Source: Verpa conica (Eukaryota; Ascomycota; Pezizomycetes; Pezizales; Morchellaceae). From it: a stretch of 64,000 bases of DNA. Made by a program: the position numbers and the translations under genes. Shown one piece after another: positions 33,281 to 46,466 of this stretch. Under the pieces are notes generated by a model. It saw only the letters and a program-made list of their open reading frames with translations. It was not told the DNA's origin and did not search any database. The stretch spans positions 2,232,001 to 2,296,000 of the forward strand of contig JAUFSD010000003.1 of assembly GCA_033030425.1 (NCBI GenBank). The letters are read 5' to 3'. How positions within the stretch are numbered: the first letter of the stretch is position 1; the number at the start of each line of letters is the position of its first letter.

Positions 33281-34977
33281 AAGAACCCGTATATTGCCTA
33301 TAACACCGTTAATCAACGGTAATATTGTTTATCTAACCCCTTTGGTACCCGTGCGACCTGAAGCTGAACTAGATACCTGCTTCATGTATTACCGTACCTG
33401 AATATTGTATCCACGTCATTAAGAGGAATGTGGTAATACTTTCCTAGGCGGAGAAATCTTTGGTGACTTTTAGATGTAGCCTAAGAAGACCTCTAATTGG
33501 CATGGAATGGATATACTCTCTTTCGACGTATAAATAATAGAGTAAGTTGACTGGAAGTGCTTTGTAACTGGGTAAAGTCTAGCAAGAGCCCTGTTGCTAG
33601 TCGATATTGTTATTGTTAAGAGATCAAGAGACTGTAGAGACATATATTATCCCTAACACTTTCTCACCTGTGGAGCGTAAACTAGTGTGGTAAAGCTACT
33701 AGGTCTGTACTTTTGAATACAGAGAATACAGGTGGATGTGGGTGTCTAAACACAGAAAGTTTGTATAATATCCGTGTCATGGATTTTCTCAGTCTCCTTT
33801 TCGTATGCAGTATACTCTAGCCACTACTAGCTGAATAAATGCTCAGTCTGGTTTGTCTGCTGTAAATTTTCTGAATAAGAGGCATCTTCTTTTAGATTTT
33901 CTGTGTAAATTTTAATTGATGTAGGCAAACAAAGTACAATCCTATAATTTTGGTGGATGTGGCGCATCATGGGAGAGTGTAGATAATAAAGATATCCAAG
34001 GTGTAGTTGTGAGTGAAGCTTTGGAAATACATGGCATGGCATAGTTAATACCGACCGGTTATAGGTGATGACACGGGCGTCTTTATAGATTTTAAATGTC
34101 TAAGGTGAGCATAATCGTAGCGGCAGGTGCTAAATACGGTAGTTTGGTCTAGGTGCCGTTATTCTATAGTTGACGTTGGGTTAAGGTTTCTTCTAGACTT
34201 GAATGCCAAAGAGATGAGTTTAAAGTAGATGATTAGGAGTTGAGGCGTGTGTATTCATGGCATCTCTATGAGGGATAGTGAGGGGTAGTGGGGATGGTGC
34301 GGATGGTGGGGTGGTGAAGAGGGCTTATAAAGAATAAAGGCTGCTGTTAGGTCACAATCTATTTGCTAGGGTAGTTCCATTCTCAACACCAAAGTTGGCT
34401 CTTGACCATACGTGTCACGATAATCATAATACATGTACGCATACGATCCATCTCTGGTACTTGATAGCCACCTCCGATATCTGATAGCCACCTCTGATAC
34501 CTGATAGCCATCTGATAACCTCCGATAACCTCTGTTATCCATCTCCTCACCTACACACGCACAGCCTCACTCGCGTCTCCGCCCCAATCAACGCGCCATC
34601 ACGTGTGTCATCCCTGGCAATTAAGCCTGCCAGTGACACCACACTGACCATGCAGCCAGTTCCTCATGAGGGTCGAGGAGTCAAGCCAGGATTAGGAGGT
34701 CTACCAAACAAAAAAGAACAGCCCCATTGCCCCATGTCTCTTGTTCCTGGTCCTGGAGTCTGCCCTTCATCCCTTCTCATCCTTTAATAGCATCACTATC
34801 TGCTGTTCTTCTGCTCTGCTCTACGTTGGCTAGAATACTCCTGTTGCTCTCAGTCTCACCTGGATTGGCTGTATCTGTGACGTCGGTTAAAGAACAATCT
34901 CAGAGCCTTGGGACCCTCCATATTTGCCTTCTGACTATACTCTACTCATGTTTTGTACACGTCCCTCTCAAAATACC
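33281..34977. other. Gene-free stretch
   Basis: AT-rich spacer. A degenerate repeat of about 20 nt, TGATAGCCACCTCYGATAYC, runs from about 34455 to 34540 and provides many GATA motifs. Otherwise nothing supported. Confidence 0.55.
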
Positions 34978-35628
34978 ATGTTCTCCAGCGGCAGCAATAC
35001 AGGAAGGGGCAGCTTCCTCCCTACAGCACCGGCAGTGTTGCTCCAATCACAATCACTCAAGCGACGGCGGCGATCTGGGGGAGAGGAGGAACAACCGCCA
35101 GCAACCCAGTTTCCAGCCGAGACTAGCTTCTCTACCAAGGTATTTCTCATGATCTAGTTCAGGGAGCGAGGGAAGATATTAAGAGCAAGCGAGTAGAAAC
35201 CCCGGCGGGAGCAGAAACAGCACACGTTCCAGCTATCATTCCTCACAGCTCCCACCGTGCAAGATACGTTTTCGCCATACAATAGTTACCAGCCTACACC
35301 ACCGATAGATAGCGACAGTGATTCCTCGTCTGACCAGTTTGCCATGCGGTTTGCGGCGTCGGTGCCGGTGCAAGATGATGATGTGATGATGGATGAGCCG
35401 GAACAAAGGGTGCCGCGGGTAGTGATTGGGCCGCCGACGCCGGTAACAGAGGTGATGGAGCGGCTAGATGTGAGCGGGGATGTGGATATGGATCGGCGGC
35501 AGGAGGGGTTGAGTGCGGAGACAGGGATCGGAGGTGCGAAGAAGAAGTCGGGACTGTTTAGGATGGGGTTTAGGGGGGACTGTGAAAAGTGTAGGTTGAG
35601 GGTACCGGGTCATTATAGTCATTATTGA
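34978..35628 (+). CDS. Small conserved ascomycete protein, 2 exons
   Basis: Exons 34978-35139 and 35233-35628 join in phase to 185 aa. Features in order: Ser/Gly-rich start, the basic cluster LKRRRR (possible nuclear localisation signal), a Pro/Asp/Ser region (PTPPIDSDSDSSSD), an acidic centre, then the conserved C-terminus SGLFRMGFRGDCEKCRLRVPGHYSHY with a CxxC pair. This C-terminal block is recognisable from uncharacterised Pezizomycotina proteins; its function is unknown. The upstream exon is my inference: the second exon alone has no ATG ahead of its conserved part except one at 35344, which would lose PTPPIDSD. An alternative acceptor gives the wrong phase. Confidence 0.72.
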
Positions 35629-36273
35629 GGAAAGGCTGTAGGGTATGGTTGGTATATTTGGGGGAAGGCGTGATCTATGGCATTGATTTATTTCTATCTC
35701 TACTTCTATTTTATACGGGAGCCTTTTTATCTTATTTTTATCGTTGCTGATTTTTATTTGAGGTTTGCGTTTGGGTGATTTATTCACAGCCTCTTTTCAT
35801 AGTCTTGTTGTATTCTTTACTTATATTTACCCTGTATCATTTCAGCATTACAGTGTGCACATGTACTATAGACTTTACCCCAGTGTTAATTGAAGTGGAT
35901 TTCCTAATAACCAAGAGCGAGTAGTCGAAGATTGTTCGCCTTGTAGCTGTGGATAAGTATTAGAGACCATTGATTACAGTTGATGTTGGACTCCAGCAGA
36001 ATGTCTCTTCCGGTTAAAGATTTTTCCGGCATCCCCAGCCCACCGACAGTACCCGATATCCGGCGCAACAGTCTTACCAACGATTACCCCACGCTACGAT
36101 AATCCAGCCTCAGTCCCCGCTATTACCAGGAACGTCACAGAATTCGGTGCCTGTATAAGAGCCATGTGTCCCCCGTGGAGGGTGTCCGGGACGTTCGAAG
36201 GACATCACAGTGGAATTAACACCTCACGACTCAGCGTTACCTAACCCTCACCTAATTAATACCCACCACAAGA
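35629..36273. other. Intergenic region
   Basis: 3' flank of the small conserved gene and promoter of the thiolase gene; nothing else seen. Confidence 0.6.
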
Positions 36274-37629
36274 ATGTCACTCCTACAGAAAGGCCTCAGC
36301 AATATTCTCAAGAAGTCTGCCAGCGATGTCGTCTTTGTATCTGCTCTCCGAACACCAGTCACCCGTGCTACAAAGGGAGGGTTTAAAGATACCCATCCTG
36401 AAGAACTCCTCTCCCATGTTTGACCCTCACCCACTCATCCACTCACCCTATAATTAACTAACCCACCCCTTCTCAGGTCCTCAAAGCCACCCTTGACCGC
36501 ACCAAGATTGACCCTCGCCTAATCGAAGACGTCACCATTGGTTCTGTCCTACAAGAGCTCGGCGGGGCCAAAGCCGGCCGCATGTCCATGCTCCACGCCG
36601 GCTACCCCTACACCACAACCTTCAACACCGTAAACCGACAATGCTCATCGGGCCTCCAAGCCGTCACCAACGTTGCCTACGCAATCAAAGCAGGAGCAAT
36701 TGAGATTGGAATTGGTGGCGGGATGGAGAGCATGACACGCAACTATGGGTCGCGCGCAATCCCCGTCGACCTAAGCCCCATACTGAGAGACAGCCCAGAC
36801 AAGGATGCCAGGGACTGCATCATGCCCATGGGAATCACGGCCGAGAATGTGAGTGAGAGGTACGGCGTCACGAGGGCGGATATGGATGCATTTGCGGCGG
36901 AGAGTCATAGGAAGGCGAGTGCGGCACAGACGGCAGGGAGGTTCAAGGACGAGATTGTACCCATGGCTACGAGATGGGTGGATGTGACGGATAAAGCGAA
37001 TCCGGTGACGACTACGAGGACTATCAGTGAGGATGATGGTATAAGACATAATGCGTCGGCGGAGTCGATGGCGAAGTTGAAGCCGGCGTTTAAGGCGGAT
37101 GGATTCAGTACTGCGGGGAACTCGTCCCAGGTATCGGATGGTGCGGCGGCGGCGTTGATGATGCGTCGTGATACGGCGGAGAGGTTGGGATATGAGGTGT
37201 TGGGTAGGTTTGTGGCGACAAAGACCGCAGGGTGTAGGCCTGATGAAATGGGTATTGGGCCGGCTGTTGCTATTCCAAAGTTATTGGAGGAAACAGGTGT
37301 TAGTGTTGATGAGGTGGATGTATGGGAGCTTAATGAAGGTTTGTTTTTGTCACTTTCTATATCTATTTATGGTCTGTGTACTGATTTGGTTTGGTTTGTT
37401 AGCGTTTGCGTCACAAGCTCTCTACTGTATCAGGAAACTTGGTCTTGATACGGCGAAGGTGAACCCGAATGGCGGGGCTATTGCGCTGGGACATCCGCTT
37501 GGTGCTACTGGTGCTAGGCAGTTGGCGACACTACTACCAGAGTTGAAGAGGAGTGGGAAGGACGTGGGTGTTATTAGTATGTGTATTGGAACTGGTCAGG
37601 GCTTGGCCAGTTTGATTGTTAGGGAATAG
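36274..37629 (+). CDS. 3-ketoacyl-CoA thiolase (acetyl-CoA acyltransferase), 3 exons
   Basis: Last step of fatty-acid beta-oxidation: thiolytic cleavage of 3-ketoacyl-CoA to acetyl-CoA and a shortened acyl-CoA. Exons 36274-36417, 36477-37338 and 37403-37629 join in phase to 410 aa, normal for the family. Catalytic residues are visible: Cys104 in NRQCSSGLQ, His366 in [10 protein letters not shown] and Cys396 in CIGTGQG; the NEAFA motif is split by intron 2. The first intron donor is GTTTGA, an unusual but workable form. Peroxisomal location is likely from the family, yet I see no C-terminal PTS1 (ends LIVRE) and no clean PTS2, so a mitochondrial or cytosolic form cannot be excluded. Confidence 0.92.
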
Positions 37630-39272
37630 AAGGAGGTTTCCTTTGGTTTCTTTTTTACGGGTCTCTTTTTGGGTCTGGATTTTGTATAGTTTAAAAGCGG
37701 GGTTAATGAAGTTTCACGTTTATTGTTATTCTTGGGGCTGGTATTGGTGTTGTGGATGAAGATACGGGCTTACGGGTGTTACTTGTCACTCTAATTCTGA
37801 TATAGGATTCAATAAGGCTATATTTACATTACCCAGATGAAGTAGAGGAAATATAGAGCCTAAGGCACCAATTCCCGTTTCGGCTTAGTTCTCTATTGTC
37901 TTAAGCTTGACATTATCTGCACATTAAGGAAATATCTAAAGCTGAACAACCATTGACGGTCCCGTTGTTACAAACCACAGGGGGACTATTACCAAGAAGT
38001 ATAATCATTGACCTGATCTGGGGACTACGCAAAATCACTGGCATCTGACTCACAGTTCATACATTATCTGACATAAGAGTTATATACCCATACCTACAAT
38101 CGGCTTCGGGAGATTTTAAATAATCCTTAGTCCTGGGGAATCAATAGAGTAGTTGAGATGGACGGTTTAAAACCCTGTAAGCTGAGGCGAAAATCACTGT
38201 GGGCGGGAAAAAAAAAAGTTTAGACTCACAATCTGCAGGCACCCCTGACATCCCCTCCCGGTAGCCAGTTCCGATCTTATCTTGTACCTCATAGAGTACT
38301 GTGCGATGTGACATGATTGCTTCCCCGAGTTATAGTCTGTCCTGGGCTGCATATGAAAAGTGCATGTTCACATTGCTTTCACCAGCTGCGCATGGAGAAA
38401 GGGAGGCGGGGGGAAAAAACGTGCATAGGATCCTGCATAACATAGTTATCGTCCAGAATCAAAGTTACAGACATGTGATATAGCTAGACTGGGTAGTTAG
38501 AGGATTATGATCGGTTTCTTTAAACTACCCGAATCAGACGTACCTGTGATTCTCGGAGTCCAATAGTAATCAAGAGTGGAACTCGTGCTACCTACGTAAG
38601 CGGGAAACATCTGGGAAAATTTCAGGTCACCTAACGGCTGATTTTAGAGGACAGGAAACGGTACTTTACTCTACGGTCCGTCAATGACCCCACATTGTGG
38701 GACCCGGTAACGCCATGAGTTATGATCAGGGATCTTACAGAAGTAGACAGGATATCCAGGGTTTCTAAATTGCCGTTTCGCTAGTTTACCTGCGGGAATG
38801 CTGGGAACACCGGCCCAGGCAAGTAAGAAGCCGACAATTATTTATTACACACATAAAAAGCAATGTAGATGGTGTTACTGGAGGGGTTTTCAGCTAGCAT
38901 GTTGTGGTCTCGAAGGCGTTTTTTCCCTTCTCTCTTGAATATTGAGGGGGATATTTGACCACCCCTCCTCCTACGAATCTTTGTTCTCCAACTCGATTCT
39001 TCTCCTTCTTTTCCTCGTTGAAATACTTCCTCCAACCTCGTGGGAGCTATAGAGCTTGCTATTTGCTTTTGGTGAGTCCTGCATATATCAATTGCTCGTG
39101 TTGCGGCTTCCCGGGCTCGGCGGGGTGTCCTGGTTGGGTTTTCAACTAACAACCTTTTTTGCCTCCACATAATAGTTACGCATTCCTCTTGAAGATCTCA
39201 TCACCCCGCTTTTCAAACAAATTTTTTTGCTGAAGTTATTGCAAACTCGAACAAGAGTGTTTATTTGCAGCT
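37630..39272. other. Intergenic region
   Basis: About 1.6 kb, AT-rich on the left and promoter of the DAHP synthase gene on the right; no gene or repeat supported. Confidence 0.6.
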
Positions 39273-40609
<1,337 letters not shown>

Positions 40610-41151
40610 TTTTAGAAAAAAAAAGGATAAAATCGATGTGGGGTTTCTTTTGTTTTGTGGCTGAGAAAAAAAAACATGTGCGGTATATGTTTTACTGGGA
40701 ATTGAATAAAAGTGTTTGCTTCTTGTTTCGTTACTACTATTTTTAACGGGTTTGCGCTACTTTTCTTTAGACCAAAAAGAGTTCTTTGGACTCAAATCAC
40801 CGTCTTCTATATTAACTGCTACCGTCACAAACCGGTTTGAACCTAGGAATGTTGCTTTATGTAAGTGAGAATCTGTGAATACAAGTACTTGGTATTAGCA
40901 AACCAATCAAATCACCTAAGACAGATATCTCTGTTTTATGCAGCTAGCCTCGTCATCTTTGGGGACCGTGCTTTCATAACCCTAGCCCTGTAAGGGCTTA
41001 GCCAGCCTTGCTCAGCCCCAGCCTTCCAGCTATCAATAACGATAGCCGTCCACTATTACCTGGAGACTTATACACCCAAAAAACTCTAGCAGAAAACCAC
41101 CAAGCAACATAACCTCCCTATTTCGCTACTCTTGGTCACATCAACTTTAAG
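40610..41151. other. Intergenic region
   Basis: Includes a poly(A)-rich 3' flank and GC-poor spacer; nothing else supported. Confidence 0.55.
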
Positions 41152-41487
41152 ATGGCCGAAGCCTTCGGTATTGTGGTAAACGCCCTTGCTATCGTTCAGC
41201 TAATGGGGAAGCTGATCTCCTTCGGCTATGAATATATAAGCAGTGTGAAGCATGCACCGAAAAATATTCGAGAGCTTGTGAATGAACTCCATTCACTCGG
41301 TCAAGTTCTTATGACTGTCTCAAGGATCATAATGTATCACTCATTGCGCCATGCTGCACCCACACCTTTCTTGGCTGCACAAAGGGCACTGCGCTATTCC
41401 TTGGGACACTCTATCTTCTCTTGTTCAGGGTTAGGGCTGGGACTGGCATCCCACTACAGCATAAGACCCCAAGGACGCATCACATAG
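41152..41487 (+). pseudogene. Truncated N-terminal domain of a fungal STAND/NACHT-type protein
   Basis: The first 55 residues (MAEAFGIVVNALAIVQLMGK, then YEYISSVKHAPKNIRELVNEL) match the N-terminal helical domain found before NACHT or NB-ARC ATPases in many fungal incompatibility-type proteins. After VLMTVSR the frame no longer resembles the family and ends at 111 codons; no NTPase exons follow in the next kilobases. I read it as a relic or a fragment left by rearrangement. A short expressed fragment is possible. Confidence 0.55.
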
Positions 41488-42634
41488 AGTTAATATCACA
41501 AGTTCCTACAGCCGCATACACACCCCTAAAATGAGCAGGTACAATTGGAAACTATGAGTCAAGGCCGTTACCACACAATCAACAAGAAAAAATATACTTT
41601 ATCCAGGTAAGGCTGAGAGAAGGTCTTTTAGCGCTCCGTAAGTTCACCAATGTCTTTATATATGGTTGTGAGCACTGACAAGTCGGGTAAACAAGTGAAG
41701 ACAAGAAATACGAAGGGAATGACTTAAGAGATAATATGTACTTGGGGTAACAAGGATGCCCTGAGTGGAGAAGCCAAAAAGATCAGGAGAAGGAATGCGT
41801 GTTTTGGTCTGCTTACACCATAAGGTACATAACGAGGTAGCCCACTCAATGCCGCTGGCCTTACTTGCGGATGCTTTGCTCAAACTACCCCGCAACCCAC
41901 TAGATGCTAGTTCTAGCACAAAAAAAGCAACGGAAAAGGGTTTCGGATGGATTATCGGCGTTTTTATTAGTCGAATCATTGAGAGATATAACCTTATATT
42001 TTTTGTGGAGTCTACATCCCATATAGAGGTTGTATCAAAATGATTTAGGAGGTGATTGATGAGCCTAAGGGCTTGGAAAAATGGATGGCACGTTCGTGAT
42101 GGCGCTGAAAAGGGTGATTCTGCAGGGAAAGCCAATAGAAGCTGATTCTGGGACTATAGCCCTCCAAGTATACCATGCAATGTATTTGAGGGTATCGTTT
42201 ATTAGAAACGTAGGGATATATATCCGCCCATCTTAGTGAAATTCGAACTAAATGGCTCAGTTACCCATTAGCAGATCAGCGCTCAACACAGGGGTAATGG
42301 GTTGCCGCACTAGGTAGACTAGAAAGAGATCTCTGATATACAGTTTTCCCCTCGTTCTTTGTATGGGAGGAGAATTCTCATCCTATAATCGGAAGTCTTG
42401 CTGGACACGGAAGGGGTTTATGGAGGCTTTAAAGGATTTTAGGACGTACACCCTAAAAATTTGAAGACTACGCAGCCTGTTAGAACTGCTGTCTACCACA
42501 AAACCTATGATCAAAAAATAAGTGTTCACGACAAAGACATTATTGATTAATTGCTTTATGGATGCCAACCCGTTGATATCTTGGAGAAATATATAATAGA
42601 CGTATTACTGAAAGATACAATCCAACGAGCTTAC
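41488..42634. other. Gene-free stretch
   Basis: AT-rich, with a 159-codon minus-strand ORF (41656-42135) that I do not recognise. Nothing else supported. Confidence 0.5.
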
Positions 42635-42641
42635 ATGATAG

Positions 42642-42720
42642 TCCGGCGGACTGTAGCAACCACTCCGCCATAATTACGCAAGTGAAAAGCCAGAATCTCC
42701 CCCCCCCCCCACCAAAATTT
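42642..42720 (+). repeat. Left TIR of the 634-bp element
   Basis: Pairs with the reverse of 43198-43275; includes a C run of 12 and ends ACCAAAATTT. Confidence 0.8.
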
Positions 42721-43197
42721 GGTCTAAAGTTAGTGAGCTAATAAATACATTTGAATTACCTTATGGTCCTGATAATTAAATACACCTTTCCTCACCTATA
42801 CATATACTGCCCTAGCAAACAAGTAGAAGAGGGGTGGAAGCAAGACTTTAGGATAGAGACCCTTGCCCTGAGATGCAATTGGGATATTGTAGGTGTAGAG
42901 ATCTCTAAAAATTTTGTTCACAATTCCCCCCCCCCCCCCCCAAAAAAAAATTTTTTTTTTTTGAAAGAATTAGTATGCCTAGCTAGGGTATCCCTAATGG
43001 TCTATAAAGTCTTTGGCTAGCTTTAATCTCTCTACTTCAAGCCTGAGGTGTCCCAATTGGGTAATAAGTAGGGAGTTTACCCAAAAACCTCGCTTCCACT
43101 CCTCCCACTTACACCCCAGGGTGCTATAGGTAAGGGGAAGTTTATTCATCTATCAAGAGCACACAGTAGTCCAAATGTAGGTATTCGCCCATTGACT

Positions 43198-43275
43198 TTG
43201 AGGGAAATTTTGGTGGGGGGAGATTCTGGCTTTTACTTTCGTAATTATGGCGGAGTGGTCGCTGTAGTCCGCCGT
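43198..43275 (-). repeat. Right TIR of the 634-bp element
   Basis: Inverse of 42642-42720 with a shorter C run and scattered substitutions. Confidence 0.8.
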
Positions 43276-43282
43276 ATGATAG

Positions 43283-44201
43283 CAACTATTCTAGTGCCCG
43301 AGCCTGAGAGTATGTCCCCACAGTATCGATTAGTAATGTTAGAACCCACATTAGCAAATTACTCACCTCCATCATACAGTAGCATGAGAGATACCCCTTT
43401 TAGAGCTATGAATATTTATTACTTGGATGACAGATTGAACTTCCCGATATCCTGTAGAGAATAAAGCCAGATACCGAGAAGGATGGTAGCGCACTAGCGT
43501 AATTTCTTAATAATATTGCTTTATACTCTACAGAATTCCGCTGAGAATGTGGGCATCGATATGGGCGAGTATAGGTGAGTGCACAAAGGCAATGAATCGA
43601 CAGCTATATATTAATCCTTTGCTTGGGGTTTCTGATGATTGTAGCGAATCTTTGCGATGAGGTGTAGAATAGATGTATCTGGGCCAGACAGGGGTAATAT
43701 TTAATTTTGGGCCTCTATAGGCGTAGCCAGGCATCACTGGTATGATTCTTCTGGGGAATTTTAAATATTTTGAATAGACAGCTTATTTTCACAAGCACAC
43801 GATTTTCGCTCTCTACGAAAGATAAACCATAGGTTATTTTAGCCGTTTCAATTCACTAAACATACATAATTAGAATAGTCCATACCTACATATATTAGTG
43901 CTGGTGTTTTATTGGCTTGAGAGGAATAACTACTAGGTAGCCAAATAGGTCTTCCTAGGGGTCCCTGAGGTTTCTTTGATAGATAATCCACTCCGTGCGT
44001 CTACAACCAGGATCTACCAGGTGAAACAGATCCACGGCGCACGGAAGCATTCTGGTACCTTCTTTGAGCCGCATTTCGTAAGCAGGACCCCGCCACCTTC
44101 TCAGGCGTCTCCCCCGAACACCCCCAAGGACTACAATAATGACTACTTGAACAACTCACCAGCTCTAAGTCCTTCATTTCAGGTACCGCTCGCTACTCAC
44201 G
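43283..44201. other. Intergenic region
   Basis: Promoter region of the UFD1/TRAF gene. An open frame from 43976 runs toward that gene but is out of frame with it and not conserved. Confidence 0.55.
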
Positions 44202-46466
44202 ATGGTAACCCCTACTCCGTCCCTAAACTGGTCAGTCCAGCTGTCGATAACCGCTTCGGTAGACACGCCCAAGTCTTTAACCGGCGATAAAATACTACTA
44301 CCGCAATCTGCGCTCGAACAGCTGCTCGCTGCAGCATCCTCGATACCAGCACCACAGCCAGTTGTAGTAGATAGCGAATCTTGGGATGTGCCCCAGCAAC
44401 AGGAACAGCGGCATCAGCAGCTACCACATCCCCTGATTTTTAGACTTTATAACCCGGCAAATAACCGCTTCTCCCATGCGGTACCGCGAGAGTTCTCGGC
44501 GGCTGAGGGTGAGGTTGGGATATCCCCGTTCCTAAGGGAGGCTCTGGGACTAGAAGAGAGAGATGAGGAGCCGTTGCAGGAGGGGGAAGAGGAGGGATCC
44601 AGGGAGAGACCAAGGATTACCATCGTCTCGAAGTCACTGCCCAAGGGGACTCACGTACGGCTTAGGCCGCTAGAGGCTGGCTACAATGATGAAGACTGGA
44701 AGGCACTTCTAGAACGGCATTTGAGGATGCATTTTACGACGTTGACGGTTGGGGAGATTTTGACGGTTTCAGGGAGAACGACAAGTGAGGGTGAGAAAGA
44801 TGCAGGGGGTTTCAGGTTCTTGATTGATAAACTAGAGCCCGAGGAAGCGGTTTGCATCGTTGATACTGGTGGGTGGTATTCTTTCGCGTACTGTTTGTGA
44901 TTTTCTGACATGTGAGTAGACCTGGAGGTCGATATCGAACCGTTGTCGGAAGAGCAAGCGAGGGAAACAATGAAGCAACGATTGGCAAAGAAGGCTGGAG
45001 GCAGCACTGGTGGGACAGTTAAAATCGACGAGCCTATCAACGGCCGGATTCTACCAGGGGACTACCATTTCTACGAGCTCAAAGAGTGGAAGCGAGATTT
45101 ACCACTCATAATAGACCTCGATGGCGTCGATGACGGAGATGAAGTAGATGTCTTTGTTTCGACATCGAAACAACAACATAAGCCCCGGGATGATGAGCAC
45201 GTGTGGGGAGATATAGGAAGTTCCTATCCTAAACGGATAGAAATCTCACCCACGAATATCGAGCTTATTGACGTAACCACAGTGTTCGTCGGTATCCATG
45301 GTTATACAACCAAGGAGTCAGAAGATGAATCAACAAGGCCATATGTTCTACAGATCACGCAGTCTGCCTCGAGCCCCGAGGACACAGAAATGAATGTCGA
45401 CATGGACGACGACACTGCCCCGGGGCCCGACTACAAGAAATGTGCCAACTGTACCCAATGGATTCCCTCACGAACATTCATGCTCCATGAGAACTTCTGT
45501 CTACGCAATAACTACTGCTGTGGATTTTGTAAACAAGTCTTCAAACGCGGGACTGAAAAACAGCATTGGCATTGCCCAGAATGCAATACCTACGGAAATA
45601 ATGCGCCGTTCGCATTAGAAAAGCACACCTCGGTCTTCCACCACCCACGAAACTGCACTGCCTGCCCATATGAAGCTGCAAATCTCCCCGACCTCGCAGT
45701 TCACAAGACCACAACATGTCCAGGCAAAATCATCCTCTGCAAATTCTGTCATCTCCTCGTCCCACAGGAAGGAGATGGGGACGGGTCACAACCAGACGCT
45801 GAGACAATCATGACAGGCCTTTCAAAACATGAATTGGATTGCGGCTCAAGAACAACTGAATGTCATCTCTGCTCAAGAATCACTAAATTACGTGATATGG
45901 AAACACACCTCAAAAACCATGATCTGCAGCGCCTCTCGAAAAACCCACCCACTATCTGCAGAAATCCTAACTGCTGCCGCACTCTCCAAGGCGCAGGCAC
46001 AACAAATGACCTTGGACTTTGTAGGTTCTGCTTTGGCCCTCTTTATGCGCAAGGTTATGATCCAAGTGGCTCGCTACTCAAGCGCCGTATTGAGCGAAAA
46101 CTCCTCCAGCAGCTGCTATCTGGGTGTAGGAAAGATTGGTGCCAGAATGATATGTGTAAATCTGGTCTTGCGAACCGCGGGATTTTGTCGGATGGTGTTA
46201 TGACAACAGCGAAGGCGTTCCCAATTATCAGGCCCATAATAAATAACCTAACGGATAAGAGTGTTCCGTTAGGGTTGTGTGTGGATGCGGCTACAAAGAC
46301 TAGAAGAGACACAGCTGAGTGGATATGTGCAGAGAGTGCATTACAAGAGGCGGGTGGGTATGATTTGGCCTTTACAATTGCTGCGGTAGAAGCGGTAGGT
46401 GATAGAGATGATGCTTGGAAGTGGTTAGAGAGGGAGGGTGTTAGAAAGGGGGAGAGGAGGCCATAG
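44202..46466 (+). CDS. UFD1-domain protein with TRAF-type zinc fingers, 2 exons
   Basis: Exons 44202-44868 and 44920-46466 join in phase (51-nt intron) to 737 aa. The N-terminal half matches the UFD1 fold (LTGDKILLPQSALEQL, then SHAVPREFSAAEG and LPKGTHVRLRPLEAGY), which in the Cdc48-Ufd1-Npl4 complex binds ubiquitin chains. The middle holds several Cys/His fingers of TRAF/XIAF type (CANCTQWIPSRTFMLHENFC, CGFCKQVFKRG, CPECNTYG, CTACPYEA, CKFC, CHLCSR). The C-terminal third contains more Cys pairs (CRNPNCCRTLQG and CRFCFGPLY). This architecture is known in fungi as a UFD1-like relative distinct from the essential Ufd1. A ubiquitin-binding role is inferred. The start has a good context (CACGATGG). 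Confidence 0.87.

Larger units (their letters stand above)
42642..43275. mobile_element. 634-bp non-autonomous TIR element with long inverted repeats
   Basis: Inverted repeats of about 75 bp: left 42642-42720 (CCGGCGGACTGTAGCAACCA...) and right 43198-43275 read in reverse. They agree over almost their full length, differing in a few bases and in the length of a C run. Flanking ATGATAG occurs on both sides (42635-42641 and 43276-43282), a likely 7-bp target duplication, although one end base does not match. Long TIRs with a 7-9 bp duplication suggest a Mutator- or hAT-like MITE. The interior has no coding capacity and includes C, A and T runs at 42926-42962. Confidence 0.8.

Noticed and set aside
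34727..35152. 141-codon ORF overlapping exon 1 of the small conserved gene
   Set aside because: Alternative frame; the spliced frame gives the conserved C-terminus, this one does not.
41656..42135. 159-codon minus-strand ORF, part of which faintly recalls a gypsy polymerase connection region (CHPFFQALR)
   Set aside because: The resemblance is limited to a few residues, and no reverse transcriptase or RNase H motif is present; could be chance.
43192..43464. 90-codon plus-strand ORF
   Set aside because: Overlaps the right TIR of the 634-bp element and its border; no recognisable product.
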